Shown: positions 34,587 through 43,238, counted from the first letter of the stretch. The stretch: DNA of 64,000 bases from Cytophagales bacterium (GCA_030446715.1 JAUJMU010000003.1:1-64000); one strand, 5' to 3'. The notes: generated by a model not told the origin, from the letters alone. Numbers and translations are program-made.

Positions 34587-36169
34587 CTACCAACCGCTGG
34601 ATCAATTGTTTTGCGGGGCAGTTACTGCCGCTGGGGCTGCTGTACCGGTTTAAAGTAGTCCTGCTTTCGGCATCATTTCTTGGGGTACTGGGCGAAAGCT
34701 TCGGGCAGGGAAATGACAACAGCCCCGGAAGTGGAAAGCAGGGGGTACCGGGGTTCGCCGGAATGACCGGCCCGGGCAGAAAAGAAAACCAGAAAAAGCT
34801 GGATGCCGGGCAGGTAAAGGTGTTTACCGGCCGGGATTTTTTTGCCCAGGTACTCCAGTACCACCCGGTTGCCCGGCAGGCGGCATTGCTGTCGGATTTT
34901 GCGCGGCAGGAACTCCGCATTGCCCGGGGCGATTTTGACCCTAAACTGTTTTCTGATTTTGCCCTCAAGGAGTACAAACAGTCGCTGTATTACCGCAACT
35001 GGACTACCGAACTGAAAGTACCCGTCTGGATCGGCGAACTGAAAGGGGGCTACGAACGCAACGTCGGTGCCCGCGTCAACCCGGATGCTTATACGCCTGA
35101 TGCCGGTCTCGCCTACGCAGGCGTTTCCGTACCGCTTCCCATCAGCCAGGGCTTTTTCATCGACGCCCGCCGGGCTACCCTGCGTCAGGCGCAGATCTTC
35201 CGCGACATTGCCGAAGCCGACCGGGTGAAGGAAATCAATAAGCTGTTGCTGAGTGCGGCCAAGGATTACTGGTATTGGTACTACGCCCGCAACGAATACG
35301 AACTGATGACGGAGGCCTACCAGTTGGCGGATGTCCGGTTTCAGGCCGTCAAAGGGAGGCTGGTGCAGGGAGATGTGGCTCCCATCGATTCCATAGAAGC
35401 CCAGACCATTCTGCAGGACCGGTACGTGCAGCTGAAGCAGGCTCAGGTGGGGCTGACCAACGCCCGGCTGATCCTGTCGAACTACATGTGGGGCGAAGAT
35501 GATACGCCACTCGAAATACCTCAGGACTTTGTTCCGGCGGATTTCGACACAAATCAGGCGCTGCTCGGTGAAACCTCTCTCAATGCGCTGCTCGAACGGG
35601 CCCGCCTGATGCACCCTGAATTGCGAAAACTGAATTTTAAGATCAACCAGCTGGAGGTGGAGCAGCGTTTCCGCCGGGATTTGCTCAAGCCCAACATTCG
35701 GGTGGACTACAATCTGCTCAGTGCCGCGCCAGTGCAGGCGAGTAACGTGGATATGGCCTTCCTGCGCAACAATTACAAGGTGGGTGCTAATTTCAGCTTT
35801 CCGCTTTTTCTCCGGAAGGAACGGGGCAAACTGCAGCAGACCATCATCAAACTGGAGCAGAATACCTTTGAGCGGTCCCAGGCTGGACGCGAAATTGAAA
35901 ACGGGATAAGGGCCGTATACAATGAGCTGAAAACTACCGAAGAGCTTCTGCGGGTGCAGCAAACCATGGTGGAAAACTACCTGCGCCTGCGGGACGGGGA
36001 ACTGCAGAAATTTGAAAACGGCGAGAGCTCACTTTTCCTGATCAACTCCCGCGAGACCAGGTACATTGAGGCTCAGATCAAGCTGATCTCACTGCGCAGC
36101 AAATACGAGCAGCAGAAGGCAGAACTTCTCTGGTCTGCCGGCCTCTCTGACTGGGAAGGCGTGAATTAA
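34583..36169 (+). CDS. TolC-family outer-membrane channel protein
   Basis: 528 residues. The N-terminus (1-42) holds a hydrophobic stretch FKVVLLSASFLGVLGESFGQ that could be a late signal peptide, followed by a low-complexity Gly-rich segment to about residue 75. Then come the paired outer-membrane efflux domains: HPVARQAALLSDFARQELRIARGDFDPKLF, RATLRQAQIFRDIAEADRVKEINKLLLSAAKDYWYWYYARNEYEL, and a second repeat with FERSQAGREIENGIRAVYNEL and FENGESSLFLINSRETRYIEAQ. Long amphipathic helices fit the trimeric tunnel. It completes the ABC-HlyD-TolC trio. The Gly-rich insert near the start encodes VPGFAGMTGPG, unlike the rest of the protein. Confidence 0.9.
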   Translation: MTTNRWINCFAGQLLPLGLLYRFKVVLLSASFLGVLGESFGQGNDNSPGSGKQGVPGFAGMTGPGRKENQKKLDAGQVKVFTGRDFFAQVLQYHPVARQAALLSDFARQELRIARGDFDPKLFSDFALKEYKQSLYYRNWTTELKVPVWIGELKGGYERNVGARVNPDAYTPDAGLAYAGVSVPLPISQGFFIDARRATLRQAQIFRDIAEADRVKEINKLLLSAAKDYWYWYYARNEYELMTEAYQLADVRFQAVKGRLVQGDVAPIDSIEAQTILQDRYVQLKQAQVGLTNARLILSNYMWGEDDTPLEIPQDFVPADFDTNQALLGETSLNALLERARLMHPELRKLNFKINQLEVEQRFRRDLLKPNIRVDYNLLSAAPVQASNVDMAFLRNNYKVGANFSFPLFLRKERGKLQQTIIKLEQNTFERSQAGREIENGIRAVYNELKTTEELLRVQQTMVENYLRLRDGELQKFENGESSLFLINSRETRYIEAQIKLISLRSKYEQQKAELLWSAGLSDWEGVN

Positions 36170-36653
36170 ATGGCAGCGGAATTTCATTCCCTGAATTCCT
36201 GATCTGGAATGATTTCTCAGCCCTTTGATCCGTAGCTGTTATCCTTCAAAACAGGTAACCTGACAGTCTGCCTTCAGAGGCTTTAGTAAATACTTGCAGG
36301 TTTTCTTTTCCACCTATGTTGTTTCATGAAAGGTCTGAAACCTGTTCAATCATCTCTCAGGTGATCCCTGCCCGTTTCGGGCCTGCTGGTTGTTTCCTGC
36401 TCCCGGACATCCAACAACCTGTATCTATTCCTTTTAAAAAATATTAAGGGGCGCAGCGGACGGGTGAGGCATACTCCCTTTCCCGGTAGTGCAACTTCCA
36501 CTCCGCGAAGTCAGGGTTTAAGTCAGGGTTTATAGCTGCCTCCCGGCTTTCGATTGTATTTGCGTAAGCAACCAGCCTGTCGGGCGGTAGCAAACCCGGA
36601 GTAAATGCAGGATAATTTTTTGCCTGCCGGTAAGGATTGAGGCCCCTGCCCGC
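36170..36653. other. Spacer between convergent export operon and tetR
   Basis: 484 bases. No coding region is supported. A small perfect hairpin GCCCG-TTT-CGGGC sits at 36370-36382 without a T run after it on either strand. Nothing else stands out. Confidence 0.4.
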
Positions 36654-37331
36654 TTAAGTGCGGGAGTCAATTGCAGAAAAAACCAGGTGCTCAATAAAGG
36701 AGACCAGGGTATGCAGGTCGTTGTTTTTCACCTCCGTCAGTGAGGGCAGATGCTGGGCAAAGAACAGGTGCTTGCGGGTACCCTCAAACATCGTACTGAC
36801 AAGGGCGTGCGGGTAGGGGTACTCCGGATTGATCTGTAGGACAATTCCCGCAATCCGCCGGCACAGCATCTTGTAGTCGCGGAAGAGGCCTACCCGGTTG
36901 TCTTCATCTACTTCCTTGGTCAGGTATGCCTTTGAGGCCTCGGATACTGCAATCCGAAAGAGAGCCGCTTCGTCCACTGAGGAGCTGATGCTCACGGTGC
37001 GGTTCAGTTCAGATATAACCCGGATGGTGATTTTTAGTTTCTCCCGCGGATCGTGGATGTTATTGGTGTGAAAACTGACTTGGTAATCCAGCCAGGCCCA
37101 GTACCACGAAATCAGATAAATCAGGAGCTTGTGCTTGTTTTCGAAGTACCGGTAAATGGACGCTTCAGTGGATTCAATGGCCGTAGCCAGCTTTTTGAAG
37201 GTGAAATGCTCAAAACCCAACTCATCAATAAGGCGGATGGCTTCGGAAATGATCTTCCGGCCTAAATCCGTGCTTTCCGGGTCCCTCAGGTAAATATTCT
37301 CGTTCAGCTCAACCTTGATGATCGCACTCAT
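36654..37331 (-). CDS. TetR/AcrR-family transcriptional regulator
   Basis: 225 residues. N-terminal helix-turn-helix at about 25-70 (GRKIISEAIRLIDELGFEHF, TFKKLATAIESTEASIYRYFENKHKLLIYL), the normal TetR DNA-binding pattern with the tyrosine-phenylalanine closing segment YRYFENK. The rest is an all-helical ligand domain without a recognised subfamily. It lies between the export operon and sbtA; both have a shared ATAATAGTA-centred dyad in their upstream regions, so it may control both. A pump next to a TetR gene commonly indicates regulation by the pump's substrate. The spacer just upstream carries AATTGAT heptads. Confidence 0.9.
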   Translation of the reverse strand: MSAIIKVELNENIYLRDPESTDLGRKIISEAIRLIDELGFEHFTFKKLATAIESTEASIYRYFENKHKLLIYLISWYWAWLDYQVSFHTNNIHDPREKLKITIRVISELNRTVSISSSVDEAALFRIAVSEASKAYLTKEVDEDNRVGLFRDYKMLCRRIAGIVLQINPEYPYPHALVSTMFEGTRKHLFFAQHLPSLTEVKNNDLHTLVSFIEHLVFSAIDSRT

Positions 37332-37334
37332 TTT

Positions 37335-37372
37335 TTTAATTGATAATTGATACTTGAAAATTGACAGTTAAC
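37335..37372 (-). repeat. Heptad repeat, AATTGAT type
   Basis: AATTGAT, AATTGAT, ACTTGAA, AATTGAC and AGTTAAC follow one another with a 7-base period immediately upstream of the tetR start codon. Related AATTGAA units occur at 41.41 and 42.09 kb. Confidence 0.65.
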
Positions 37373-37507
37373 CGCGGGCCTCACTGCCGGAATATTCTCC
37401 TGTACTTTTCCGGCCGGGTAATTTATTTCTATTCCTTATGCCTGATCCGTACCCTGTGTTCCTTCAATCCACTCGCCAGCTCAAACTAGTTAAACCATCC
37501 GGCTCCC

Positions 37508-38470
37508 TCATACCGCCTGGTACACGTAGGTGGCCATATACTGGTAAAGTGGTATTCCGAGCACCACATTGAAGGGAAAAGTGATCCCCAGGGAGGCAGT
37601 CAGGTACCAGGTTACATTTGCGTTTGGCAGCGTCATGCGGGCGACGGCCGGCGCGGCAATGTAAGAAGCGCTGGCCGACATGGTCGCCAGCACAATAGCC
37701 CCGCCCACCGACATCCCCGTCGCCATGGCGACACCAATTCCAAGCAACGCACCCATGATAGGCATCCCAATGCCAAAAACCACCAGAAAAGGCCCTACCT
37801 TCCGGAAAGCCGACAACTGCTGGATGGTCAGAACACCCATTTCCAGCATGAAAAGGGCCAGAAAGCCTTTGAACAGGTCAACGAAAAAGAACTGCATCGG
37901 AACGTTGTGGGTAAAGCCGGTCAGAAAACCGATCACCATCCCACCCAGCAGCAGCAGCACGCTCTTGCCAAGGAATACCTCCCGGCACACCGTCGTGAAA
38001 GGCAACTTCCGTCGTATGCGGCCTGCGTTGGCCAGTGTAATTCCCACCAGCAGAGCCGGAATTTCAAACAGCACCAGTAATACAGCACAGTACTTTTCGA
38101 AACCAATCCGCTGGTTCTGCAAAAAACTGGTTACGACGGCATACGTAACCATGCTCACTGAGCCGTAATGCATGGCAATGGCAATGGCGTCTTCGCGCTC
38201 GAACCGGCCCAGCTTCAGCAAAATGCCAAAGGCCAGCAGGGTCAGCGTGATGCCAAGAACCACGGTGCCCAGTGCCGGGAGGAATAATTGATCCAGGCTG
38301 TTGTGGTACAGTTCAATACCGCCCTTGATACCAATGGCCAGCAGCAGGTAGATGCTCAACGTATGGTACATTGCATCCGGAACCCGCAGGTTGGACCGCG
38401 CCGCAGTGGCAATGGCCCCCAGCAGAAAGAACAGAATCACCGGATCAAAGGACTGTAGAGAAAAATGCAT
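37508..38470 (-). CDS. sbtA: Sodium-dependent bicarbonate transporter family protein (SbtA)
   Basis: 320-residue integral membrane protein of the SbtA/DUF897 family, which in cyanobacteria imports bicarbonate with Na+. Start ATG at 38470 gives MHFSLQSFDPVILFFLLGAIA; an in-frame TTG at 38476 is two codons upstream. About ten helices arranged as two similar halves. Typical family segments are present: VPDAMYHTLSIYLLLAIGIKGG, HYGSVSMVTYAV and ATMSASASYIAAPAVARMTLPNANVTWYL. No SbtB-like PII partner is adjacent. In a heterotroph its role may be supply of bicarbonate for carboxylases or pH balance. The upstream region shares a dyad with the export operon. Confidence 0.92.
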   Translation of the reverse strand: MHFSLQSFDPVILFFLLGAIATAARSNLRVPDAMYHTLSIYLLLAIGIKGGIELYHNSLDQLFLPALGTVVLGITLTLLAFGILLKLGRFEREDAIAIAMHYGSVSMVTYAVVTSFLQNQRIGFEKYCAVLLVLFEIPALLVGITLANAGRIRRKLPFTTVCREVFLGKSVLLLLGGMVIGFLTGFTHNVPMQFFFVDLFKGFLALFMLEMGVLTIQQLSAFRKVGPFLVVFGIGMPIMGALLGIGVAMATGMSVGGAIVLATMSASASYIAAPAVARMTLPNANVTWYLTASLGITFPFNVVLGIPLYQYMATYVYQAV

Positions 38471-38507
38471 AGGCAACGTTTGTGCAATGTTACTAAATAT
38501 ATTATAA

Positions 38508-38526
38508 ATAATAGTAATGCTATCTT
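38508..38526. promoter_or_regulatory. Second copy of the ATAATAGTA dyad, upstream of sbtA
   Basis: ATAATAGTA-A-TGCTATCTT: the left half is identical to the palindrome at 30875 and the right half matches 6 of 9. It ends 37 bases before the sbtA start codon, a suitable operator position. Confidence 0.4.
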
Positions 38527-38768
38527 TTGTAATAATTACATTATAATGTGTGTCAGAGATATAATCAGGCAGCAGAAAAATCTGAACAGGTGGATCACGG
38601 ATATTTTAATATTACTGGCCTTTAATTGAGCCGGTTAGGGTAGCCGTAGCTGTTATGCTGCTTTTCAGCAGAAAACCGCATTCTGTACCCCTCAGAGCAG
38701 TATTCAATGAAACGGAAAAGCTGGTATGGCACCGGTCAGGGGTAGTCAAACCACAAAAAATACAATGA

Positions 38769-38819
38769 CAAAAAATCCGGCGTGCGGGAGAACCTGTTCA
38801 GTTCTCCCGTACGCCGGAT
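38769..38819 (-). terminator. Intrinsic terminator after the small lipoprotein gene
   Basis: 19-bp stem (38775-38793 with 38801-38819, one wobble pair) with a 7-base loop and a run of T on the minus strand, 23 bases beyond the stop codon. The remaining spacer up to sbtA (38527-38768) holds nothing supported. Confidence 0.8.
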
Positions 38820-38842
38820 CCGGTTACCTCAATAGCTATTGA

Positions 38843-39327
38843 TTATTTCTTCTCCAGCAGCAGGATAATGTCCCGTATCCTTTCATTTTCCTTCGGCCAA
38901 CTGTCCAGAGAGTTTACCTTTTTGAGGCGAAGTACATATTGTCCATTGCCTGAACTGAATTCCCGCAGGCCACCATTCCTGTAAGGGGAAGCCGGTGACC
39001 AATAGTCGCAGTCGCCGAGGCAGAGGTACAGCGTTTCGCTGGACGATACTCCCTGCGAAACCTTCACCGTTACTTTCGCTTCGCCAAACCGCACACACTG
39101 AACGGTTTTCGGACAACGTCCGTCAGTAGCTTCCAGAATCCGGACCGTGAGCGGGTGGGGATCGGGAGAATCCGGACCGTCAGAAGGTTGATTAAACAAA
39201 ACTGTCTGTCCGGGCCGAACCGAAACCTCTTCGTTGAAGTTGCCTTCAATCTGCCGGGGGAAATGATCAGTTTCCGAACACTGGCTGAACGCGGATAAAA
39301 GGACAGAGCCAAAAAAAGTTTTTTCAT
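38843..39327 (-). pseudogene. Small uncharacterised lipoprotein, frameshifted in the signal peptide
   Basis: The 118-residue open frame begins in mid-protein. Upstream in another frame is a good secretion start, MKKLFLALSF at 39327. Adding one base to the T4 run (39297-39300 on the plus strand) joins them as MKKLFLALSFLSAFSQCSE, a lipoprotein signal with Cys17, followed by TDHFPRQIEGNFNEEVSVRP and the rest. The mature part is about 145 residues, beta-rich with four cysteines (CPKTVQC, CLGDC) that may form disulfides. It resembles no family I can name. The slip in a homopolymer is either a consensus error or an on/off switch. A strong terminator follows. Confidence 0.65.
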
Positions 39328-39525
39328 AAAGGTGAACAAAACAGGTAATCCCCGTTGAGGGAACATGAACAGGACACTCCAGGAGGCCGAAGGGTGGCAG
39401 CCACCCTGAAATAATGGCTTACAAAGGCATCTGATTTCTGTGCGTGGTGGAAAAGTCACTCCAGGGAAGATGACCGGAGGGAGAAGGGATGCCAAAGGCA
39501 TTATTTACTGCGGAATAGCGTGTAT

Positions 39526-39558
39526 TTTGTAAAATAATTGAATAAATTGGTACTTTTC
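39526..39558 (+). promoter_or_regulatory. Candidate promoter of the GMC oxidoreductase operon
   Basis: TTTG (39526-39529), 21 bases, then TACTTTTC (39551-39558), seven of eight matches to TAnnTTTG. A transcript would have a leader of about 95 bases before the ATG at 39662. The rest of 39328-39661 shows nothing further. Confidence 0.45.
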
Positions 39559-39661
39559 AGCGCAAACGGAACAGTGGCCCGGTTCAGGTCAGGGTAAGGC
39601 CTGAAAAATCCCCTGAAGCTTTTTCTCTCTGTCATACAATACTTACTTCTTATCTCTTTAC

Positions 39662-41407
39662 ATGAACGATTTTCAATTCAAAAAAGCCGCTAAAGTATAT
39701 GATGTCGCCATAGTCGGCTCCGGTGCCGGGGGAGGAATGGCCGCCTACACGCTGTCCAAAGCCGGCGCAAACGTGGTTCTGCTCGAAGCCGGCGGCTACT
39801 ACGACCCCGCCGACCCCAAATACATCACCCAGCTCAAATGGCCCTACGAATCGCCCCGCCGCGGTGCCGGCACCACCCGTCCCTTCGGAGATTTTGACGC
39901 CGCCTGGGGCGGCTGGGAAATAGAAGGGGAGCCTTACACCACCAAAGCCGGCACGGAATTTCACTGGTTCCGTTCGCGGATGCTGGGCGGCCGCACCAAC
40001 CACTGGGGCCGCATCTCCCTGCGGTTCGGGCCGGACGACTTCAAGCGGAAAAGCCTGACCGGCGTAGGGGAGGACTGGCCCATTGGCTACGACGATATTT
40101 CGCCCTTCTACGACCGGTTAGACCGGCTGATCGGCGTATTCGGATCAAAGGAAAACATGCGCAGCGAACCAGACGGCATCTTCCTGCCGCCGCCCAGGCC
40201 GCGTCTCCACGAACTGATGATCAAAAAAGCCGCCACCAGCATCGGGATTCCCGTAATTCCTTCCCGGCTTTCCATCCTGACCAAACCAATCAACGAGGAG
40301 CGGGGTTCCTGCTTTTACTGCAACCAGTGCGGCCGGGGCTGCCAGGTGTACGCCGATTTTTCCTCGTCTTCAGTGCTGGTAAAACCGGCCATGAAAACAG
40401 GGAAGGTAACCCTGATCAACCACGCGATGGTGCGCGAAGTGCTCACCGACGCAAAGACCGGCAAGGCCAGCGGCGTATCGTACGTGGATACGCAGAGCTT
40501 ACAGGAAGTGGCCGTACAGGCTAAAGTGGTCGTGCTGGCTCCCAGTGCCTGTGAATCAGCCCGTATCCTGCTCAACTCCAAATCAGAGCGTTTCCCCGAT
40601 GGCCTCGCCAACAGCAGCGGTGTGGTCGGCAAATACCTCAATGACTCCACCGGCGCCTCCCGCAGCGCTTTTATACCATCCCTGATGGACCGCAAACGGT
40701 ACAACGAAGACGGGGTCGGGGGCATGCACGTGTTTACGCCCTGGTGGCTCGACAACTCCAAACTGGATTTTCCCCGCGGCTACCACATAGAGTACTGGGG
40801 AGGCATGGGAATGCCCGCCTACGGATTCGGCTGGGGCATTGAAGGCATGAACGGCAAGATTCCCGGCCGCGACGGCAAGGTGAAACCCGCCGGTGGGTAC
40901 GGAGCGGGTCTGAAAGACGATTTCCGTCGGTTTTACGGGGCCTACGTGGGCATGGCCGGCCGCGGCGAACCCGTGCCGCTGGAGAGCAACTACTGCGAAA
41001 TTGATCCCGGCACTGTGGATAAGTACGGCATTCCGGTGCTGCGCTTCCACTACAAATGGTCGGATTACGAGATCAGGCAGGCGAAGCACATGCAGGATAC
41101 TTTTGAAGAAATTATCCACAACATGGGTGGTGTTGCCCTGGGCAGCAAACCCGGTCCGGAGAACAATTATGGCCTGGAAGCACCCGGCAAGATTATCCAC
41201 GAAATCGGGACGGTGAGGATGGGCAATGACCCCAAAACATCAGTATTGAACAAGTTCCAGCAGGCCCACGATGTGAAAAACCTGTTTGTAGTAGACGCCG
41301 GAGCATTCCCTTCGCAGGGCGACAAAAACGTAACCTGGACCATTCTGGCCTGCTCCATGCGGACCTCCGAATTCATTACGGATCAGGTAAAACAGAATAA
41401 TCTGTAG
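39662..41407 (+). CDS. GMC-family FAD oxidoreductase (gluconate/choline dehydrogenase-like large subunit)
   Basis: 581 residues. FAD-binding Rossmann motif VGSGAGGGMAAYTLSKAGANVVLLEAGG at 14-41, GMC signatures GGRTNHWG and APSACESARILLNS, and the C-terminal catalytic region with IIHEIGTVRMG (active-site His) and NVTWTILACSMR (Asn). A Cys cluster CFYCNQCGRGCQVYA near residue 218 is typical of the membrane-associated, multi-subunit GMC dehydrogenases. It has no signal peptide; export would be with the Tat-targeted partner encoded next. Probable reaction is oxidation of a sugar, sugar acid or polyol with electrons passed to a cytochrome or quinone; the substrate is unknown. It is followed after 43 bases by the subunit-3 gene. 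Confidence 0.92.
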   Translation: MNDFQFKKAAKVYDVAIVGSGAGGGMAAYTLSKAGANVVLLEAGGYYDPADPKYITQLKWPYESPRRGAGTTRPFGDFDAAWGGWEIEGEPYTTKAGTEFHWFRSRMLGGRTNHWGRISLRFGPDDFKRKSLTGVGEDWPIGYDDISPFYDRLDRLIGVFGSKENMRSEPDGIFLPPPRPRLHELMIKKAATSIGIPVIPSRLSILTKPINEERGSCFYCNQCGRGCQVYADFSSSSVLVKPAMKTGKVTLINHAMVREVLTDAKTGKASGVSYVDTQSLQEVAVQAKVVVLAPSACESARILLNSKSERFPDGLANSSGVVGKYLNDSTGASRSAFIPSLMDRKRYNEDGVGGMHVFTPWWLDNSKLDFPRGYHIEYWGGMGMPAYGFGWGIEGMNGKIPGRDGKVKPAGGYGAGLKDDFRRFYGAYVGMAGRGEPVPLESNYCEIDPGTVDKYGIPVLRFHYKWSDYEIRQAKHMQDTFEEIIHNMGGVALGSKPGPENNYGLEAPGKIIHEIGTVRMGNDPKTSVLNKFQQAHDVKNLFVVDAGAFPSQGDKNVTWTILACSMRTSEFITDQVKQNNL

Positions 41408-41408
41408 C

Positions 41409-41446
41409 ACAATTGAAAATTGATAACGGACAATTGAAAATTTAAA
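41409..41446 (+). repeat. Heptad repeat, AATTGAA type
   Basis: AATTGAA, AATTGAT, AACGGAC, AATTGAA, AATTTAA fill the 43-base gap between the GMC oxidoreductase and its small subunit. Confidence 0.65.
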
Positions 41447-41450
41447 AAGG

Positions 41451-42083
41451 ATGAAGCGCAGAGATACATTGAAAAGCCTGACCCTCAGTTCGCTGGGGCT
41501 GGTGGGGCTGAGTCCGCAGGTGACGGCGGCCGAAAATATGGTGCCAGCCGATGTGCCGGTAAAGGTGCCCGGTGGCCGGCAGAAGTTCGAGGCGGTACGG
41601 GACGCAAAGCTGATGTCGGAAAAGTTTTTTACGCCCCACGAACTGCAGACCGTAACCGTACTGGCTGACATCATCATCCCCGCCGACGAAAGGTCGGGCA
41701 GCGCCTCCCAGGCCGGTGTACCGGCATTCATTGAGTTTATGATGAAAGACATGCCCCGGTACCAGACCCCGATGCGCGGCGGCCTCCGGTGGCTCGACAA
41801 CAAGTGCACCAGGCTTTTCGGCAAACCCTTCGCCCAGTGCACCAAAGCGCAGCAGATACAGATGGCAGATCAGATTGCCTATCCAGAACAGGCCAAACCG
41901 GAAATGGCGCAGGGTGTATCGTTTTTCAGCATGATGCGGGGTTTTACCGCAACCGGTTTTTACACCAGCAAGATGGGCATTGCCGACATCGGGTATATGG
42001 GCAATACGCCCAATAACTGGGAAGGCGTGCCTGAGGAAGTGCTGAAGCAGCACGGTTTGAGTTACGAAGGAGGAAATAATTAA
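41451..42083 (+). CDS. Gluconate 2-dehydrogenase subunit 3 family protein
   Basis: 210 residues. N-terminal MKRRDTLKSLTLSSLGLVGL is a twin-arginine-type signal with the short Bacteroidota RRDTLK form. The body carries the family's FFTPHELQTVTVLADIIIPADERSGSASQAGVPAFIEFMM and the C-terminal helical part with KMGIADIGYMGN. In characterised dehydrogenases this small subunit helps export and stabilises the FAD subunit by hitchhiking through Tat. Directly downstream of its GMC partner, so a two-subunit periplasmic dehydrogenase is likely. No cytochrome c subunit is seen in the window. Confidence 0.93.
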   Translation: MKRRDTLKSLTLSSLGLVGLSPQVTAAENMVPADVPVKVPGGRQKFEAVRDAKLMSEKFFTPHELQTVTVLADIIIPADERSGSASQAGVPAFIEFMMKDMPRYQTPMRGGLRWLDNKCTRLFGKPFAQCTKAQQIQMADQIAYPEQAKPEMAQGVSFFSMMRGFTATGFYTSKMGIADIGYMGNTPNNWEGVPEEVLKQHGLSYEGGNN

Positions 42084-42108
42084 CGATTGTCAATTGAAAA
42101 TCAGGGCG
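42084..42108 (+). repeat. Short AATTGAA-type heptad remnant
   Basis: CGATTGT, CAATTGA, AAATCAG repeat the 7-base pattern seen upstream of the subunit-3 gene. The following 265 bases up to the sigma factor hold no supported feature. Confidence 0.4.
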
Positions 42109-42373
42109 GTGCGAAATTTTCCGCAGTCGCCCGGCTCCGGCCGGATGACGATTTTTTGCAGGGCCTCGCCCAATTCACTCAACTGGTCCAGGCGTCCACG
42201 CTTGGACCCACCTCCCCGAAGCATCACCTCCTGAGCGGAAAGAGTGCGGCAGGCGTCCACACCCGGACCAGTCTGGCCTCCAGACCGCAGCGTTGCCCCA
42301 ACAAAGCCTCTTCTCCTTATATGCGGTTTGCTGCTGAATCCTTACCTTTAGTCCGGCGTATAAGCATCTGAAG

Positions 42374-42973
42374 ATGGAACAGGATTTTATTGGTAAGACG
42401 GAAGGCCAGGTATGGCAGGAATTCAGGGACGGGAGCCGTGCGGCCTACACGCATATCTACGTCACCTACGCACCGGTGCTGTACAATTACGGGTACAAAA
42501 TCGTGCCCGACCGGACGCTTGTTGAAGATTGCATTCAGGACCTTTTTGAGCATCTGCTGAGGAACCGCAGCAACCTGAGCCCTACGGATTCTATCAAATT
42601 TTACCTGTTCAAGGCCATGCGCCGGCAGATTATCGGCAAGGTGAACGGCTCTCACAGAATCCCGTTTGCCTCCAATATGGACCCGGAGACCGGCTTTCAG
42701 GTGGAGTTTTCCTTTGAAGCCGGACTGGTGGCCGAGGAGTTAATCCGCGAACGGCAGGAAAGCCTCGTAAAGGCCCTCAATGAGCTACCGGCCCGGCAGA
42801 AGGAAGCTGTTTACCTTCGCTTCTACGATAACCTCACCTACGAACAGGTAGCGGCCATTATGGGGATTGATACTCATTCGGTGTACAAAACCATCTACAA
42901 GGCCATCAATTCCCTGCAAAAAAATCTGGCTTATCCCTACAGCATTGGTCTGGTAGTGGTCGGCCTGCTGTAA
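42374..42973 (+). CDS. ECF sigma factor (RNA polymerase sigma-70 family)
   Basis: 199 residues. Region 2 (YIYVTYAPVLYNYGYKIVPD, VEDCIQDLFEHLL) and region 4 (ALNELPARQKEAVYLRFYDNLTYEQVAAIMGIDTHSVYKTIYKAINSLQK) are both present, matching the Bacteroidota FecI-like expansion that works with FecR anti-sigma factors and STN-bearing SusC proteins. Such a pair, FecR and SusC, follows 2.7 kb downstream. The normal neighbour would be FecR directly; here a stretch with a hairpin element and two broken genes intervenes. It probably controlled the polysaccharide locus. Confidence 0.93.
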   Translation: MEQDFIGKTEGQVWQEFRDGSRAAYTHIYVTYAPVLYNYGYKIVPDRTLVEDCIQDLFEHLLRNRSNLSPTDSIKFYLFKAMRRQIIGKVNGSHRIPFASNMDPETGFQVEFSFEAGLVAEELIRERQESLVKALNELPARQKEAVYLRFYDNLTYEQVAAIMGIDTHSVYKTIYKAINSLQKNLAYPYSIGLVVVGLL

Positions 42974-43134
42974 GCTAGGCTCACGTCTCCCAAACCCTTC
43001 TAATACCGGGAGAGCAGGGGAGGGCCTGCCCTCTTTCCTTTTTACTCATGAAGTGTCACATAAAAGGGTGGTTTAGGAGAGAATAAAAACGAATAACCCT
43101 TCCTGAACTGTGTTGTACACTTAACAATAAAAGA

Positions 43135-43238
43135 ACTTTCTCAAAAGTGGTCAGTGTAACACTGACCACGGTCACGTATAGGGTAGGGACCGCCGTTTGT
43201 GTCTCACAAACGGCAACCCGGAAGCGTTTTGAGAAAGT
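43135..43238. other. Cloverleaf-like nested inverted-repeat element
   Basis: A 12-bp outer stem (ACTTTCTCAAAA, 43135-43146, with 43227-43238) encloses three hairpins: an 11-1-11 dyad (43147-43169), a weak CGGTC/GACCG stem (43169-43173 with 43188-43192) and a perfect 10-bp stem with a 3-base loop (43192-43201 with 43205-43214). Together it folds into a four-way junction of 104 bases. No protein-coding sense, no match to a known RNA family that I recognise, and no obvious target-site duplication. The rest of 42974-43443 contains nothing else supported. It could be a structured RNA, a small non-autonomous mobile element, or a protein-binding site. Confidence 0.55.

Noticed and set aside
34673-35962. 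429-residue open frame antisense to the TolC-like gene
   Set aside because: The plus-strand protein has clear efflux-domain repeats and operon context; the antisense product shows none.
42087-42371. 94-residue plus-strand ORF before the sigma factor
   Set aside because: No family features, starts in heptad repeat sequence and ends against the sigma-factor start.
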